Shown: positions 53,000-62,233 of the stretch, one piece after another | Layout: the number at the start of each line of letters is the position of its first letter | Numbering within the stretch: position 1 is the stretch's first letter | Source: Algoriphagus sp. Y33 | Lineage (GTDB): Bacteria > Bacteroidota > Bacteroidia > Cytophagales > Cyclobacteriaceae | NCBI RefSeq assembly: GCF_014838715.1 | Contig: NZ_CP061947.1 | Span: 5,942,001 to 6,006,000, forward strand | Reading direction: 5' to 3' | DNA length: 64,000 bases | Notes under the pieces: generated by a model | Databases searched by the model: none | Seen by the model: only the letters and a program-made list of their open reading frames with translations | What the model was told of the DNA's origin: nothing | Position numbers and translations under genes: made by a program

Positions 53000-54163
53000 T
53001 TAGTATTCAAAAGTGCCGTGAGGGCTGTGGATGGTTACTTTTTTGCCTTGGTGAGGTTCTACCCGGCCGATGATCTGGGCTTCTACTCCGTAGGATTCGG
53101 CAATATCTATAATCTCCTCTGCATCTCGCTCGTCGAGATACACTTCCATTCGGTGACCCATATTGAAGACTTTGTACATTTCTTTCCATTCGGTACTGCT
53201 TTCTTCTTGGATGATTTGGAAAAGTGGAGGTGTCTCGAAAAGATTGTCCTTGATCACATGCACATCATCTACAAAGTGAAGCACTTTCGTCTGGGCTCCA
53301 CCGCTGCAATGTACCAAGCCATGAATTCTAGGCCTCATGTAATTCAGCACGTCCACCATAATCGGCGCATAAGTTCTGGTAGGGGAGAGTACGAGCTTCC
53401 CTATATTTACAGGAGCACCTGGAGCTGGATCTGTCAGATTATATTTACCTGAGTAAACGAGATCTTCCGGTACAGAAGGATCAAAGCTCTCAGGGTATTT
53501 CGTCTTCAAAACTTTGTTGAACACATCATGACGGGCAGAAGTCAGTCCATTGCTTCCCATTCCGCCGTTATAAAATGTCTCATATTTTGCCTGACCAAAA
53601 GAAGCCAATCCCACGATCACATCACCACCTTGAATCCGGTCATTGGAGATCACTTCATCTCGGCGCATTCTACAGGTCACCGTACTGTCCACGATTATTG
53701 TGCGGACTAGGTCTCCCACATCGGCAGTTTCACCACCGGTCAGTACAGCATTTACTCCGTTGTCCCGGAGCATCTGAAGCACCTCTTCGGTGCCTTCGAT
53801 GATGGCAGAGATCACTTCGCCCGGGATAAGGTTTTTGTTTCTTCCTATGGTAGATGAAACGAGGATATTATTGATTGCACCCACACAGAGCAAGTCATCG
53901 GTATTCATGATGATGGCGTCTTGGGCTATTCCTTTCCACACGCTTACATCCCCTGTTTCTTTCCAATAGGAATATGCAAGGGAAGATTTAGTGCCTGCTC
54001 CGTCCGCATGCATGATATTGCAGTATTCAGGATCGTTGCCGAGCATGTCTTCTACGATTTTGCAAAAGGCTTGAGGGAAAAGTCCTTTGTCAAGGTTGGA
54101 AATAGCCTTGTGGACATCTTCTTTGGAGGCGGAAACCCCGCGCTGCATATATCGCTCGTTCAT
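53000..54163 (-). CDS. purM: Phosphoribosylformylglycinamidine cyclo-ligase
   Basis: A 387-residue PurM-type enzyme that closes the imidazole ring to make aminoimidazole ribotide in purine synthesis. It shows MHADGAGTKSSLAYSYWKET, the ATP-binding NTDDLLCVGAINNILVSS, TGGETADVGDLVRTIIVD and the C-terminal GHRMEVYLDERDAEEI. Sequence start is taken at 54163 (MNERYMQRGVS); the frame runs upstream to 54310 without conserved sequence. A -7-like TAACTTTG lies only 6-13 bases before that ATG, so a very short leader is possible. Confidence 0.92.
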   Translation of the reverse strand: MNERYMQRGVSASKEDVHKAISNLDKGLFPQAFCKIVEDMLGNDPEYCNIMHADGAGTKSSLAYSYWKETGDVSVWKGIAQDAIIMNTDDLLCVGAINNILVSSTIGRNKNLIPGEVISAIIEGTEEVLQMLRDNGVNAVLTGGETADVGDLVRTIIVDSTVTCRMRRDEVISNDRIQGGDVIVGLASFGQAKYETFYNGGMGSNGLTSARHDVFNKVLKTKYPESFDPSVPEDLVYSGKYNLTDPAPGAPVNIGKLVLSPTRTYAPIMVDVLNYMRPRIHGLVHCSGGAQTKVLHFVDDVHVIKDNLFETPPLFQIIQEESSTEWKEMYKVFNMGHRMEVYLDERDAEEIIDIAESYGVEAQIIGRVEPHQGKKVTIHSPHGTFEY

Positions 54164-54465
54164 GGGAGCAAAGTTAATAGGTTCTATCCAAAATGGGTAA
54201 ATAAGAGGTGTAAAGTTGAATCGGCAGCTGAAGAGAATGAATCTAACCGCAAAGGACACGGAGGCTATCGCGGAGGGCGCAATTGAATATAATCCGAGAA
54301 TTCGGTTCAAGTTGAGATTAGTTCAAGTCTCATGACTTGGACTTAAATTATCGCAGTCTTCAGACTGCTTTATGTTTTGAATATAAAAGTCCTGCTTCTG
54401 GAGAAGCAGGACAACCGTTTTCTCTGCGAGAAACTATGCGCTCCCCACGGTTAAAATCAGATAGT
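54164..54465. other. Gap between purM and hemH with hairpin cluster
   Basis: No gene. It contains a dispersed repeat resembling AACC-CA-AGG-CAC blocks at 54245-54285 (also at 44308-44348) and three successive hairpins at 54324-54412. Confidence 0.65.
54324..54412. repeat. Three-hairpin REP-like cluster, second family
   Basis: CAAGTC-TCAT-GACTTG (54324-54339), GCAGTC-TTCA-GACTGC (54353-54368) and GTCCTGCTTC-TGGA-GAAGCAGGAC (54389-54412). The loops are four-base and the stems 6-10 bases. They differ from the 44-46 kb family in sequence. They may be targets of a REP-type transposase encoded outside the window, or act as a transcription stop after hemH. Confidence 0.65.
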
Positions 54466-55494
54466 TCAAGAATGCTCCAGCACCATTTCCTTTACACATT
54501 CCACCCAGGTGTCTTCAGAATTTAAGCTAGGAACCAAATCCCATTCCTCTCCACCGGCTTCCAAAAACTTATCACGATATTCTCCTGCTACTTCCACGGT
54601 GGTCTCCAGACAATCAGCAACAAAGGCAGGGGAAAAGGCAAGTACTTTCTTAACCCCCTGTGCAGCCAATTCAGAAATCACTTCATCAGTGTAGGGTTTC
54701 ACCCATGGGTCTTTTCCCAGCCTGGACTGAAAGCAGTTTACCGTCATTTCTTCCGGAATTCCTAATTTACCCGCTATCAGTCGGGTAGTCTGGAAGCATT
54801 GCGCACGGTAGCAATAGTGGTTTTTTGCACCATATTTATTGCAACATGCTCCTAACTGACAGTAGCCGTCTACAGACCCCTTTAGAATCTGCCGCTCAGG
54901 AAGTCCATGGTATGAGAACAGGATTTTGTCGTACGCTTTTCCTTTCAGCATCGCTTTGCCCCGTTCCGCCCAGGCTTCCACAAATAAGGGATGCTCTATG
55001 AAATTACTGATAAAGGAGATGTCAGGAATGATCTGCCAACCTCTTGCGATTTCCATCACTTTATCCTGTACAGATCCAGTAGAGGCGGAGGCATATTGCG
55101 GGAAGAGCGGCAGGACGATAATTTTGGTCACATCGGCTTTCCTCAATTCCTCCAGTCCTGCTTCTATTGAGGGGCTTTGGTATCGCATTGCGATAGCTAC
55201 TTTATATTTCTTTGGGTCGAGTTTTTCTATCAGCCGGTCTTTTAGATCTTCGGTGTGGAAAAGCAGGGGAGAACCTCGTTCTGTCCAGAGCTTGCGGTAT
55301 TCGTGGGCGGATTTTGGTGCCCGGAATGGAGCGATTATAAAATTGATCAGCATCCATCTGGATAAAAACGGAATGTCTATTACACGTCCATCCATCAGAA
55401 ATTCTCGGAGGTATTTTCTTACATCGCCGGTAGCGGTGCTGTCTGGAGTTCCCAGGTTCACCAGCAAAATGCCGGTTTTTCCGGTTTTAGTCAT
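54466..55494 (-). CDS. hemH: Ferrochelatase
   Basis: A 342-residue class II chelatase that inserts iron into protoporphyrin IX at the membrane. Catalytic His196 is in FSYHGLPERQ; LLVNLGTPDST and the C-terminal FSPAFVADCLETTVEV with a conserved glutamate complete the fold. A cysteine cluster (C212, C217, C218, C228, C233 in CQLGACCNKYGAKNHYCYR) could ligate iron-sulfur or be a Bacteroidota feature. Monocistronic. hemD and hemW in this window are the other heme genes. Confidence 0.97.
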   Translation of the reverse strand: MTKTGKTGILLVNLGTPDSTATGDVRKYLREFLMDGRVIDIPFLSRWMLINFIIAPFRAPKSAHEYRKLWTERGSPLLFHTEDLKDRLIEKLDPKKYKVAIAMRYQSPSIEAGLEELRKADVTKIIVLPLFPQYASASTGSVQDKVMEIARGWQIIPDISFISNFIEHPLFVEAWAERGKAMLKGKAYDKILFSYHGLPERQILKGSVDGYCQLGACCNKYGAKNHYCYRAQCFQTTRLIAGKLGIPEEMTVNCFQSRLGKDPWVKPYTDEVISELAAQGVKKVLAFSPAFVADCLETTVEVAGEYRDKFLEAGGEEWDLVPSLNSEDTWVECVKEMVLEHS

Positions 55495-55602
55495 GAGTGC
55501 TTTATTGAGAGGATTTCCAAATGAGAACTCAAAAGTAGTGCTTTGGTTCTTTTTTTTACATTGAAAGATTCAAATCCTCATTGAAAGTTTCAACCATAAA
55601 AA

Positions 55603-55622
55603 AACCCAGCCAATGCCGGGTT
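55603..55622 (-). terminator. Terminator after the DUF4168 gene
   Basis: On the minus strand AACCCGGC-ATTG-GCTGGGTT forms an eight-pair stem (one G-T) followed by a T-run (complement of 55596-55602). It separates DUF4168 from hemH. Confidence 0.75.
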
Positions 55623-55648
55623 AGTGATGAATTTGCAGATTATTCCCA

Positions 55649-56146
55649 TTAGGTGTCCTCAGAGATCAGTTTGTCTACCTTTTGCTTGACTTCCGGATTA
55701 GTGTTATAGGCCATATATATAGCCTCAAATTTTTCCGTAGACATCTTGTTTTCGTCAATTACCTTCTCGATTTCTCCTTGTAAGCTTTCTTGGAGTTTCA
55801 TTATCTTTTGACCTGCTGCATTGAATTTCTCCAATTCTTTTGGATCCTTGGAAACCTCTGTCAATTTACCTCCCTGTTGTGCCTGGGCAAGCTCTTGGAA
55901 TCTGGGTACCTCCATTCCCTCTTCTTGGATTGTACTGACCATGTCTGTTTGGATATTTTCCTGCAAAGGCATAATTTCCTTATTGATTTTCACAAAAGTC
56001 TCTATCTCTTTTTCAGAGAAATCTTCTTGCGTGCCTTGCTGTACAGATGGTGGAAGAGTTTGTTGTTGTCCTATTGCGAAGTTGGCCATAAGGAAGGCCG
56101 CTACTAAAGCAAATGGAAATAATTTCGATGATTTTAGCTTGTTCAT
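55649..56146 (-). CDS. DUF4168 domain exported protein
   Basis: A 165-residue protein with a signal peptide of about 26 residues (ending FAIGQ). A helical region (45-160) has two related segments, ETFVKINKEIMPLQENIQTDM and KFNAAGQKIMKLQESLQGEIEK, followed by MSTEKFEAIYMAYNTNPEV. That repeat is characteristic of DUF4168. Periplasmic or membrane-associated; function unknown. Confidence 0.85.
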   Translation of the reverse strand: MNKLKSSKLFPFALVAAFLMANFAIGQQQTLPPSVQQGTQEDFSEKEIETFVKINKEIMPLQENIQTDMVSTIQEEGMEVPRFQELAQAQQGGKLTEVSKDPKELEKFNAAGQKIMKLQESLQGEIEKVIDENKMSTEKFEAIYMAYNTNPEVKQKVDKLISEDT

Positions 56147-56295
56147 GTGATTGTTGTTTTGGTTTAGTATCCGCTAACCTACCAACCCAAAAGGTGACCG
56201 CCCAATTTAAATCCTATTAATTCTTGTTTTTAACCTGTTTTAACTAGTTTGATGCGTGGTATAATGATTTATTTAGATTTTTTGCGAAATCTATA

Positions 56296-57540
56296 TTAAT
56301 GACTTTGCACAATTTTTTCGCGAAGTGCCCACTTCATCAGCGGGCCACTTGTCATGGATGTCACAAGTGCCATTACTACTAAAGCAACGAAAAGCTTTTC
56401 GTCGATAAGGCCATTGTCTAAGGCAATTATACCCAAAATGATTTCCATTGCTCCCCGTGCATTCATTCCAAAACCTACGGCTAAGGCATCTTTGAATTTA
56501 TAGCCTGATCGGTATGCCCCAAATCCACTTCCTACGATCTTACCCGCAAATGAAATGGCCAAAATGGCCAGAATTAAGAGAACATCGAAATTCGCTGCAA
56601 AGTCTATTTTCAGTCCAATAGATACAAAGAACAAAGGGGCAAAAATGTTGTTGATAAATTGATGGATGATTTCCTTTGCTTTTTCAGATAGGTGGTCAGA
56701 GTCTCCCAATGCCACTCCGAATATAAAAGCACCAAATATTGCATGGATGCCTAACCACTCTGTAAACGCTGCTGCCAAAAAGCAAAAAGCCATAGAAAGT
56801 GATAATAGTCCCCCCGGCCAAGCCAATTTTTTATTGATCCATGGCAAAACACGGTTGATTAGAGCCTTGCCCAATGTCAGCATAAAGGCAGTAAATAACA
56901 ATGTGATGCCAATGGTATTGAAAAGAGAAAGATTTGCGGTTTCTCCCATAAAAGATAGGATAACCGAGAAAATCAGCCATCCAATTATATCATTTACCAT
57001 GGCTCCGGCCACAATCACCATCCCCATTTTAGTCTTAAACAAGTTCATGTCCATAAGGATCCTGACGACTACAGGCAATGCTGTGATGGACATGGCTGTA
57101 CCCATGAATAAAGAAAAGAGTAGTCTGTTCCCTTCTCCCAGTCCGAAGAATTCCGAAAAGAAATAGGGAAATATAAAACCCAAAACAAATGGAATAACCA
57201 ATCCTAGCAAACTGATAACTAAAGCGGATTTCCCCTGAGACCATACCAGATGAAGCTCCACTTCCAACCCTGCCACAAATAGAAGTAGAATAACGGCCAT
57301 TTGGACTATTCCGTCCAATGCCAAATTTGAAGAAGGATTACTTTGAAATAGGAACTCGAAAACCTCAGGCCCTAAATACCCCAGTATGGTAGGCCCTAAA
57401 ACCACCCCTGCCAGAATCTCCCCAACCACAGAAGGTTGATTAAACTTCTGGGCAATTTCTGCAAACACTCTTGCCAATAGCAGCATGCTCGCAAGCTGCA
57501 GGAGCAAGTTGATGACATCCTTGTGCGCTAAACTTTCCAT
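56296..57540 (-). CDS. Cation/proton antiporter (CPA family)
   Basis: A 414-residue membrane protein with about 12-13 helices. Conserved motifs include FNQPSVVGEILAGVVLGPTILG, FVAGLEVEL and the transport-site Asn183-Asp184 in MVNDIIGWLIFSVIL. The Asn-Asp pair points to an electroneutral exchange mechanism rather than the Asp-Asp electrogenic type. No C-terminal TrkA-N domain, so it is shorter than KefB. It lies three bases after a tandem universal stress protein gene, a common pairing for ion homeostasis. Confidence 0.9.
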   Translation of the reverse strand: MESLAHKDVINLLLQLASMLLLARVFAEIAQKFNQPSVVGEILAGVVLGPTILGYLGPEVFEFLFQSNPSSNLALDGIVQMAVILLLFVAGLEVELHLVWSQGKSALVISLLGLVIPFVLGFIFPYFFSEFFGLGEGNRLLFSLFMGTAMSITALPVVVRILMDMNLFKTKMGMVIVAGAMVNDIIGWLIFSVILSFMGETANLSLFNTIGITLLFTAFMLTLGKALINRVLPWINKKLAWPGGLLSLSMAFCFLAAAFTEWLGIHAIFGAFIFGVALGDSDHLSEKAKEIIHQFINNIFAPLFFVSIGLKIDFAANFDVLLILAILAISFAGKIVGSGFGAYRSGYKFKDALAVGFGMNARGAMEIILGIIALDNGLIDEKLFVALVVMALVTSMTSGPLMKWALREKIVQSH

Positions 57541-57543
57541 CTG

Positions 57544-58371
57544 TTACTTTATAATTAGAAGATTACAAGGAAGTTCTGTCAATACCTCTTCGAGATCATG
57601 TGGGAACAACCTGTCAATAAAGGTATAGCCACGCTCATCTCCCATAATCAATAAATCCGCATTTATTGACTCACAATATCTAACAAGTTCAACAGCCCAC
57701 TTACCCGCTGTAACTTTGATGTTTATTCTTAGCCCGGATTTGTCCAGATCAGTTAGAATTTCTTCCACATATTTTATTTCCTCCTGAATCAGTTTTCTTC
57801 TGGTGTTGGATACTTCATCTTCGGAACCTTCCGCAGCGGTAGCCATCCTTAGCCCATAAAGTTTTATTTCATTGAGAATATGGACTTGGGATACTTGCTC
57901 ATTTTGGCAGAATTTCAAGCCTTGCTCGATTACTTTCGGTGTGACTTCAAGCTGTGTTCCGTTAATTACGACTTTGGAGAACCTCTTAGCATTTACCTGC
58001 GGGTTGATCAATGTCAGGACAGAACAGCTGGATTTTCGGATCACTTTTCTGCCTACAGATCCCATATAGTAGGTGAGCATTTTCTCACGCTTCAATGCTC
58101 CCGCTACCAGCAAATCGGCTTTTTGCTCTTTACATGCCTGCAGGATCATTTTCACAGGTTTTCCCTCCTTCCAGATTAACTCTGTTTTAAGTTTGTCCAA
58201 ACCTGTTTTGATTATTATCTCGTCGAGTTTTGCTTCCAGTTCATCGGTTTTTTTGCCGATATGAATGAGGATCAGATCAGATCCAAAAAGCTGGACGAGT
58301 CGTTTGGTTTCGGAAATCAAAGCTTCCATCCGTGGGGAAAAAGCTATGGCAAGGGCTACTTTTTGATACAT
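57544..58371 (-). CDS. Tandem universal stress protein
   Basis: A 275-residue protein of two UspA domains. The first domain has ALAFSPRMEALISET at the N-terminus and a family ATP-loop-like segment at VAGALKREKMLTYYMGSVGRKVIRKSSCSVL. The second (about 145-275) ends LLIMGDERGYTFIDRLFPHDLEEVL. Only the first keeps a good G-2x-G-9x-G-S-type motif, so ATP binding by the second is doubtful. It heads the operon with the antiporter, whose activity it may modulate. Confidence 0.88.
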   Translation of the reverse strand: MYQKVALAIAFSPRMEALISETKRLVQLFGSDLILIHIGKKTDELEAKLDEIIIKTGLDKLKTELIWKEGKPVKMILQACKEQKADLLVAGALKREKMLTYYMGSVGRKVIRKSSCSVLTLINPQVNAKRFSKVVINGTQLEVTPKVIEQGLKFCQNEQVSQVHILNEIKLYGLRMATAAEGSEDEVSNTRRKLIQEEIKYVEEILTDLDKSGLRINIKVTAGKWAVELVRYCESINADLLIMGDERGYTFIDRLFPHDLEEVLTELPCNLLIIK

Positions 58372-58663
58372 TGCTAAAAGGTAATGCCCTTAAATAAGCG
58401 AATTTTGTCCACCCGTACAACATCTCTTTTATAACTCCATTTATCACAAGCAATTCCCATTCAAGTGGTATTTCTACATTCATAAAAAGGATAGGGTATT
58501 TTATAGCCAAATTTTAGTAAAATTTATAGGCCACTCTCTTAGAGAGAATCGGCTAATCAGAAATTTAAAACCCAAACGATTTATGAAATCGAGCATGACA
58601 AAGTGGGATGATTATCTACCATGCGAGATTCCATCTGTCCTTTAAAAATCAAATTGTAATCAG
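58372..58663. other. Gap before the M14 pair
   Basis: No gene in 292 bases. Short palindromes only (AAATTTTAGTAAAATTT near 58512; CTCTCTTAGAGAG near 58535). It must hold the divergent promoters of the Usp-antiporter and M14 operons, which could not be pinned to consensus elements. Confidence 0.5.
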
Positions 58664-60271
58664 ATGAAAAAAACACTACTCAGTTGGTTGCTGGTCTGGG
58701 GTACGGGAGTGTCAGGTATTGCGTATGCGCAGACAGACTACCCAACCCTCGCTCAACTTAATCAGCGTTTGCAGCATGTGGCCTCCGATGCTTCCGCTGA
58801 ACTCACATCAATCACCAAAACCGAAGGCGGCAAAGATATCTGGGTGCTGAAAATCGGCACCGGACAAAAAGATCAGAAGCCTGCACTAGCCGTAGTCGGT
58901 GGGGTGGAAGGCTACGGGGTTTTGGGCGTAGAACTTGCAGTTCAATTTGCCGAAAAACTGGTAGCAGATCACCCAAAGGCATTGGAGTCTACCACTTTTT
59001 ACATTTTTCCAAATATGTCTCCTGACGCATACGAGCAGTATCATGCTTCCTTGAAATATGAGAGAAGGGGAAATGCTGTGGTTGTGGATCACGACCGAGA
59101 CGGAGTTTCGGGCGGCAGTGGCTACACAGACCTGAATGGGGACGGAATGATCACCATGATGCGTGTGGAAGATCCCATGGGCGACTATTTGATCTCAAAA
59201 GAGGATGAAAGGATTCTGGTAAAAGCTGATAAGTCAAAAGGCGAGGCAGGCAAGTATTTGCTTTACAAAGAATCCAAAGACGATGACAAAGACGGGGAAT
59301 TTGCCGAAGATCTGAAAGAAGGAATCGCATTCAACAAGTCTCTGACTTACAGGTTTCCAGTGTTTCAGCCATTGGCAGGGGATATGCCTGTGACGCAAAA
59401 AGAGTCAAGAGCGCTGCTGGATTATTTATTTGAGCAATGGAATATTTTCGCTTTTGTCACTTTTTCCCCAGCTAACAATTTGTCTTCACCGCTGAAGTAC
59501 AATGCAGGCAATGCTAAAAAGCGATTAGTCACTTCCATTTTGGAGAAAGATCAGGCGATCAATACGATGGTTTCGGATTTATACAAAGAAACAGTGAAAC
59601 AGAAGGCTTATCTGCAAGATAACCAAGGGACAGATGGTGATTTCTTTCAGTGGGCATATTTCCATTTTGGTAGATTGAGCTACAGTACTCCGGGGTATTG
59701 GATTCCCGAGTACAAAGATTCCACCGGCAAAGGCAAGTCAACGGCTGAAGCCAATTTCTTGGCTTGGGCAGACTCATTGGCTATGAATGATGTTTTTGTG
59801 CCTTGGACAGAGGTTAAACATCCTGATTTCCCGGGAAGAAAAGTGGAAGTTGGCGGAATTAAGCCTTTTGTGATGACAAACCCTCCTTTTGAAAAAGCCG
59901 GTGAGATTGCTGATCAGCATACTGAATTCATTTTGAGACTGGCAGCCATGCAGCCGAAACTTGAGATTCACAATGTAAAGAGCGAAGCTCTTGGCAATGG
60001 ACTGAGCCGGGTAACTCTGGACCTTTTCAACAACTCTGCAATTCCAACTCACTCAGAAATGGGGGAGAAGTCCAGATGGCTGCGTAAAATCAGAATTGAT
60101 ATGGACGCTGATACTGAGAAAATCATCTCTGGTAACAAGATAGAACTCATGGATTCCCTTGGTGCTTATGAAAAAGCCAGCTTCAGCTGGATCATCCGCG
60201 GTGCTGGAAATGTGACTGTAAAAGCCGGTGCTTCACATGCCGGATTCACATCTACTACTATAAAACTCTAA
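58664..60271 (+). CDS. Secreted M14 carboxypeptidase-like protein lacking zinc ligands
   Basis: A 535-residue exported protein with a signal peptide of about 22 residues (ending AYAQ). It aligns with the following M14 gene through the N-terminal half, an Asp-rich loop (DHDRDG at about 143-148 and DLNGDGMITMM at about 156-166) and a C-terminal beta domain. By eye, the zinc ligand positions read E82 and G85 in place of His and Glu (GGVEGYG), S268 in place of the second His (VTFSPAN), K225 for the substrate Arg, and P343 for the catalytic Glu. It is therefore probably a pseudoenzyme, perhaps a binding or partner subunit. The next gene starts four bases downstream. Confidence 0.85.
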   Translation: MKKTLLSWLLVWGTGVSGIAYAQTDYPTLAQLNQRLQHVASDASAELTSITKTEGGKDIWVLKIGTGQKDQKPALAVVGGVEGYGVLGVELAVQFAEKLVADHPKALESTTFYIFPNMSPDAYEQYHASLKYERRGNAVVVDHDRDGVSGGSGYTDLNGDGMITMMRVEDPMGDYLISKEDERILVKADKSKGEAGKYLLYKESKDDDKDGEFAEDLKEGIAFNKSLTYRFPVFQPLAGDMPVTQKESRALLDYLFEQWNIFAFVTFSPANNLSSPLKYNAGNAKKRLVTSILEKDQAINTMVSDLYKETVKQKAYLQDNQGTDGDFFQWAYFHFGRLSYSTPGYWIPEYKDSTGKGKSTAEANFLAWADSLAMNDVFVPWTEVKHPDFPGRKVEVGGIKPFVMTNPPFEKAGEIADQHTEFILRLAAMQPKLEIHNVKSEALGNGLSRVTLDLFNNSAIPTHSEMGEKSRWLRKIRIDMDADTEKIISGNKIELMDSLGAYEKASFSWIIRGAGNVTVKAGASHAGFTSTTIKL

Positions 60272-60274
60272 GCC

Positions 60275-62017
60275 ATGCAAAAGACGAAACTATCAAAATT
60301 AACCATTGCCTTGGCTGTGAGTGCTTTAAGCCTTGGAAGTTATAAGGCTGATGCCCAAGAGAAGTTTTTTCGGGCAGTAGGCACTCCCCATAATCCCACA
60401 GTAGAAATCGCTTTCAACAGGTATTATACCTATGAAGGGTTGGTGGAAAACATGAAAAAAATAGCTGCAGCACACCCCACTATAGCCAGGCTCGAATCAA
60501 TAGGGAAATCGTATGAAGGCCGTGATATTATGACGCTGACGATTACGGACTTTTCCACGGGAAAGGACACAGACAAACCGGGTATGTGGATTGATGGAAA
60601 TATTCACTCCAATGAAATTCAGGGTGGAGAATTCTCACTTTATGGAGCTTGGTATCTTACAGAGATGTATGCAGACAACGAGTTTATCCGGCAATTGCTC
60701 AAGGATAAAACCTTCTACATCACACCTACTATTAATCCTGATGCACGAAACAACTTTTTTTTAGAACCTAATACTGCCAATTCTCCCCGATCCGGAATGA
60801 TGATTTTGGACAATGACGGGGATGGAGAAGCAGGGGAGGATATGATGGATGATCTGGATGGAGATGGCCACATTACGATGATGATCCGAAAGTCATCCAC
60901 CGGTCGCTATATCAAAGATCCCCAGGATCCGAGAAAGTTAATTATGGTGGGGCCGGATAAGGTTGGAGAATATGAGATGCTTGGGCAGGAAGGGACTGAT
61001 CTGGATGGTGATGGACGTGTGAATGACGACGGCATAGGATATTATGACCCCAACCGGGACTGGGGCTGGAACTGGCAGCCGGATTACATCCAGCGTGGAG
61101 CTTTGAAGTACCCATTTACACTTCCTGAAAACAGGTCAATTATGGAGTTTGTGATGAAACACCCGAATATAGCAGGAGCTCAAAGTTTCCACAACTCTGG
61201 TGGAATGATCCTTCGTGGCCCGGGCGCAGAAGAAGATGTGGATACTTACAACCGGGATGATATCAGGATCTATGACGCTATCGCACAGAAAGGGGAAGAG
61301 ATGATTCCGGGATATAGGTATCTTACTGTTTATAAGGATCTTTATTCAGTGTTTGGCGGGGAGTTGGATTGGTTTTATGGGGTTCGGGGTGTATTCACCT
61401 ATTCTAACGAGCTGATGAATTCCTACCTCTATTTTCATAAAGAATCACAGGGGCGGGGACAGGACGAAATGTTTAAAGTAGATGAGCTATTGACGATGGG
61501 GGATGCTTTTGTTAATTGGCATGAGTATAAGCATCCACAATTCGGAACAGTAGAAATAGGAGGCTTTAAGAAAAACTTTGGGCGTGCTCATCCGGGGTTC
61601 TTGCTTGAGCAGGATGCGCATAGGAACACTGCTTTCACAATCTATCATGCATACCACACTCCCAAGCTGTCTGTAATGGATGTGAAAGAAGAAGAGCTGG
61701 GGGGAGGTCTGAAAGCTATTACCGCAACGATCTTCAACGAACGGCTGATGCCAACTCATGCGAGCCAGGATCTCAAATACAAAATCGAAAGACCTGACTA
61801 CGTCACTATATCAGGTGCCAAAGTGGTCGCAGGTTTTGTGGTAGAAGATGAAGACTTCAACAAGTTTGCTGAGCAGAAACTAACCCCTGAAAAGATCTCA
61901 GTAGCGAATATACCGGGCATGACCGGAGTGAAAGTGAAGTGGATTGTATCCTCAGGATCTAACTATTCCATTACCGTGGACTCTGCAAAGGGAGGAAAGG
62001 CAAGCTGGAAGAAGTAA
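60275..62017 (+). CDS. Secreted M14-family metallocarboxypeptidase with calcium-like loops
   Basis: A 580-residue exported zinc peptidase with a signal peptide of about 27 residues (ending ADAQ). Zinc ligands are H111 and E114 (GNIHSNEIQGG) and H306 (QSFHNSGG). Substrate-binding N260/R261 lie in DPNRDW and the catalytic Glu is E379 (FTYSNELMN). Two inserts, about 178-200 (DNDGDGEAGED, DLDGDGHITMM) and 242-253 (DLDGDGRVNDDG), carry DxDxDG loops like EF-hand or dockerin calcium sites. A C-terminal beta domain follows. It is translationally close to the inactive paralogue upstream. It likely trims peptides outside the cell. Confidence 0.92.
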   Translation: MQKTKLSKLTIALAVSALSLGSYKADAQEKFFRAVGTPHNPTVEIAFNRYYTYEGLVENMKKIAAAHPTIARLESIGKSYEGRDIMTLTITDFSTGKDTDKPGMWIDGNIHSNEIQGGEFSLYGAWYLTEMYADNEFIRQLLKDKTFYITPTINPDARNNFFLEPNTANSPRSGMMILDNDGDGEAGEDMMDDLDGDGHITMMIRKSSTGRYIKDPQDPRKLIMVGPDKVGEYEMLGQEGTDLDGDGRVNDDGIGYYDPNRDWGWNWQPDYIQRGALKYPFTLPENRSIMEFVMKHPNIAGAQSFHNSGGMILRGPGAEEDVDTYNRDDIRIYDAIAQKGEEMIPGYRYLTVYKDLYSVFGGELDWFYGVRGVFTYSNELMNSYLYFHKESQGRGQDEMFKVDELLTMGDAFVNWHEYKHPQFGTVEIGGFKKNFGRAHPGFLLEQDAHRNTAFTIYHAYHTPKLSVMDVKEEELGGGLKAITATIFNERLMPTHASQDLKYKIERPDYVTISGAKVVAGFVVEDEDFNKFAEQKLTPEKISVANIPGMTGVKVKWIVSSGSNYSITVDSAKGGKASWKK

Positions 62018-62122
62018 GAATGTAGACGAAGTGATCAGTTGATTTACTTTTGATGAAGAGAAGAAAAAATATGTTCAGCCAGAGGTGTCATTTGAATGAC
62101 TTTTGCTGATATAAATGGAATG

Positions 62123-62140
62123 CGGAGCAGCAATGCTCCG
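62123..62140 (+). terminator. Terminator of the M14 pair
   Basis: CGGAGCA (62123-62129), GCAA, TGCTCCG (62134-62140), followed by TATTTTTTT. A clear intrinsic terminator 106 bases past the stop. Confidence 0.85.
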
Positions 62141-62192
62141 TATTTTTTTAACCACAGGGGCACAGAAGACACAGATTAGTGTATCCATCGCG

Positions 62193-62215
62193 GCCGTTCG
62201 TGTCACACGAATGGC
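62193..62215. repeat. Dispersed stem-loop, second copy
   Basis: GCCGTTCGTG, TCA, CACGAATGGC followed by TTTTTTATG. It matches the stem at 4246-4268 apart from one loop base and one stem change, and the upstream bases (ATCGCxGCC) agree too, so this is a repeated element that may terminate rightward transcripts. Confidence 0.65.
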
Positions 62216-62233
62216 TTTTTTATGATAGCGTTT

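Noticed and set aside
54164..54310. N-terminal extension of purM to 54310
   Set aside because: The additional 49 residues are hydrophobic and unlike PurM; a -7 element and conserved start support 54163.
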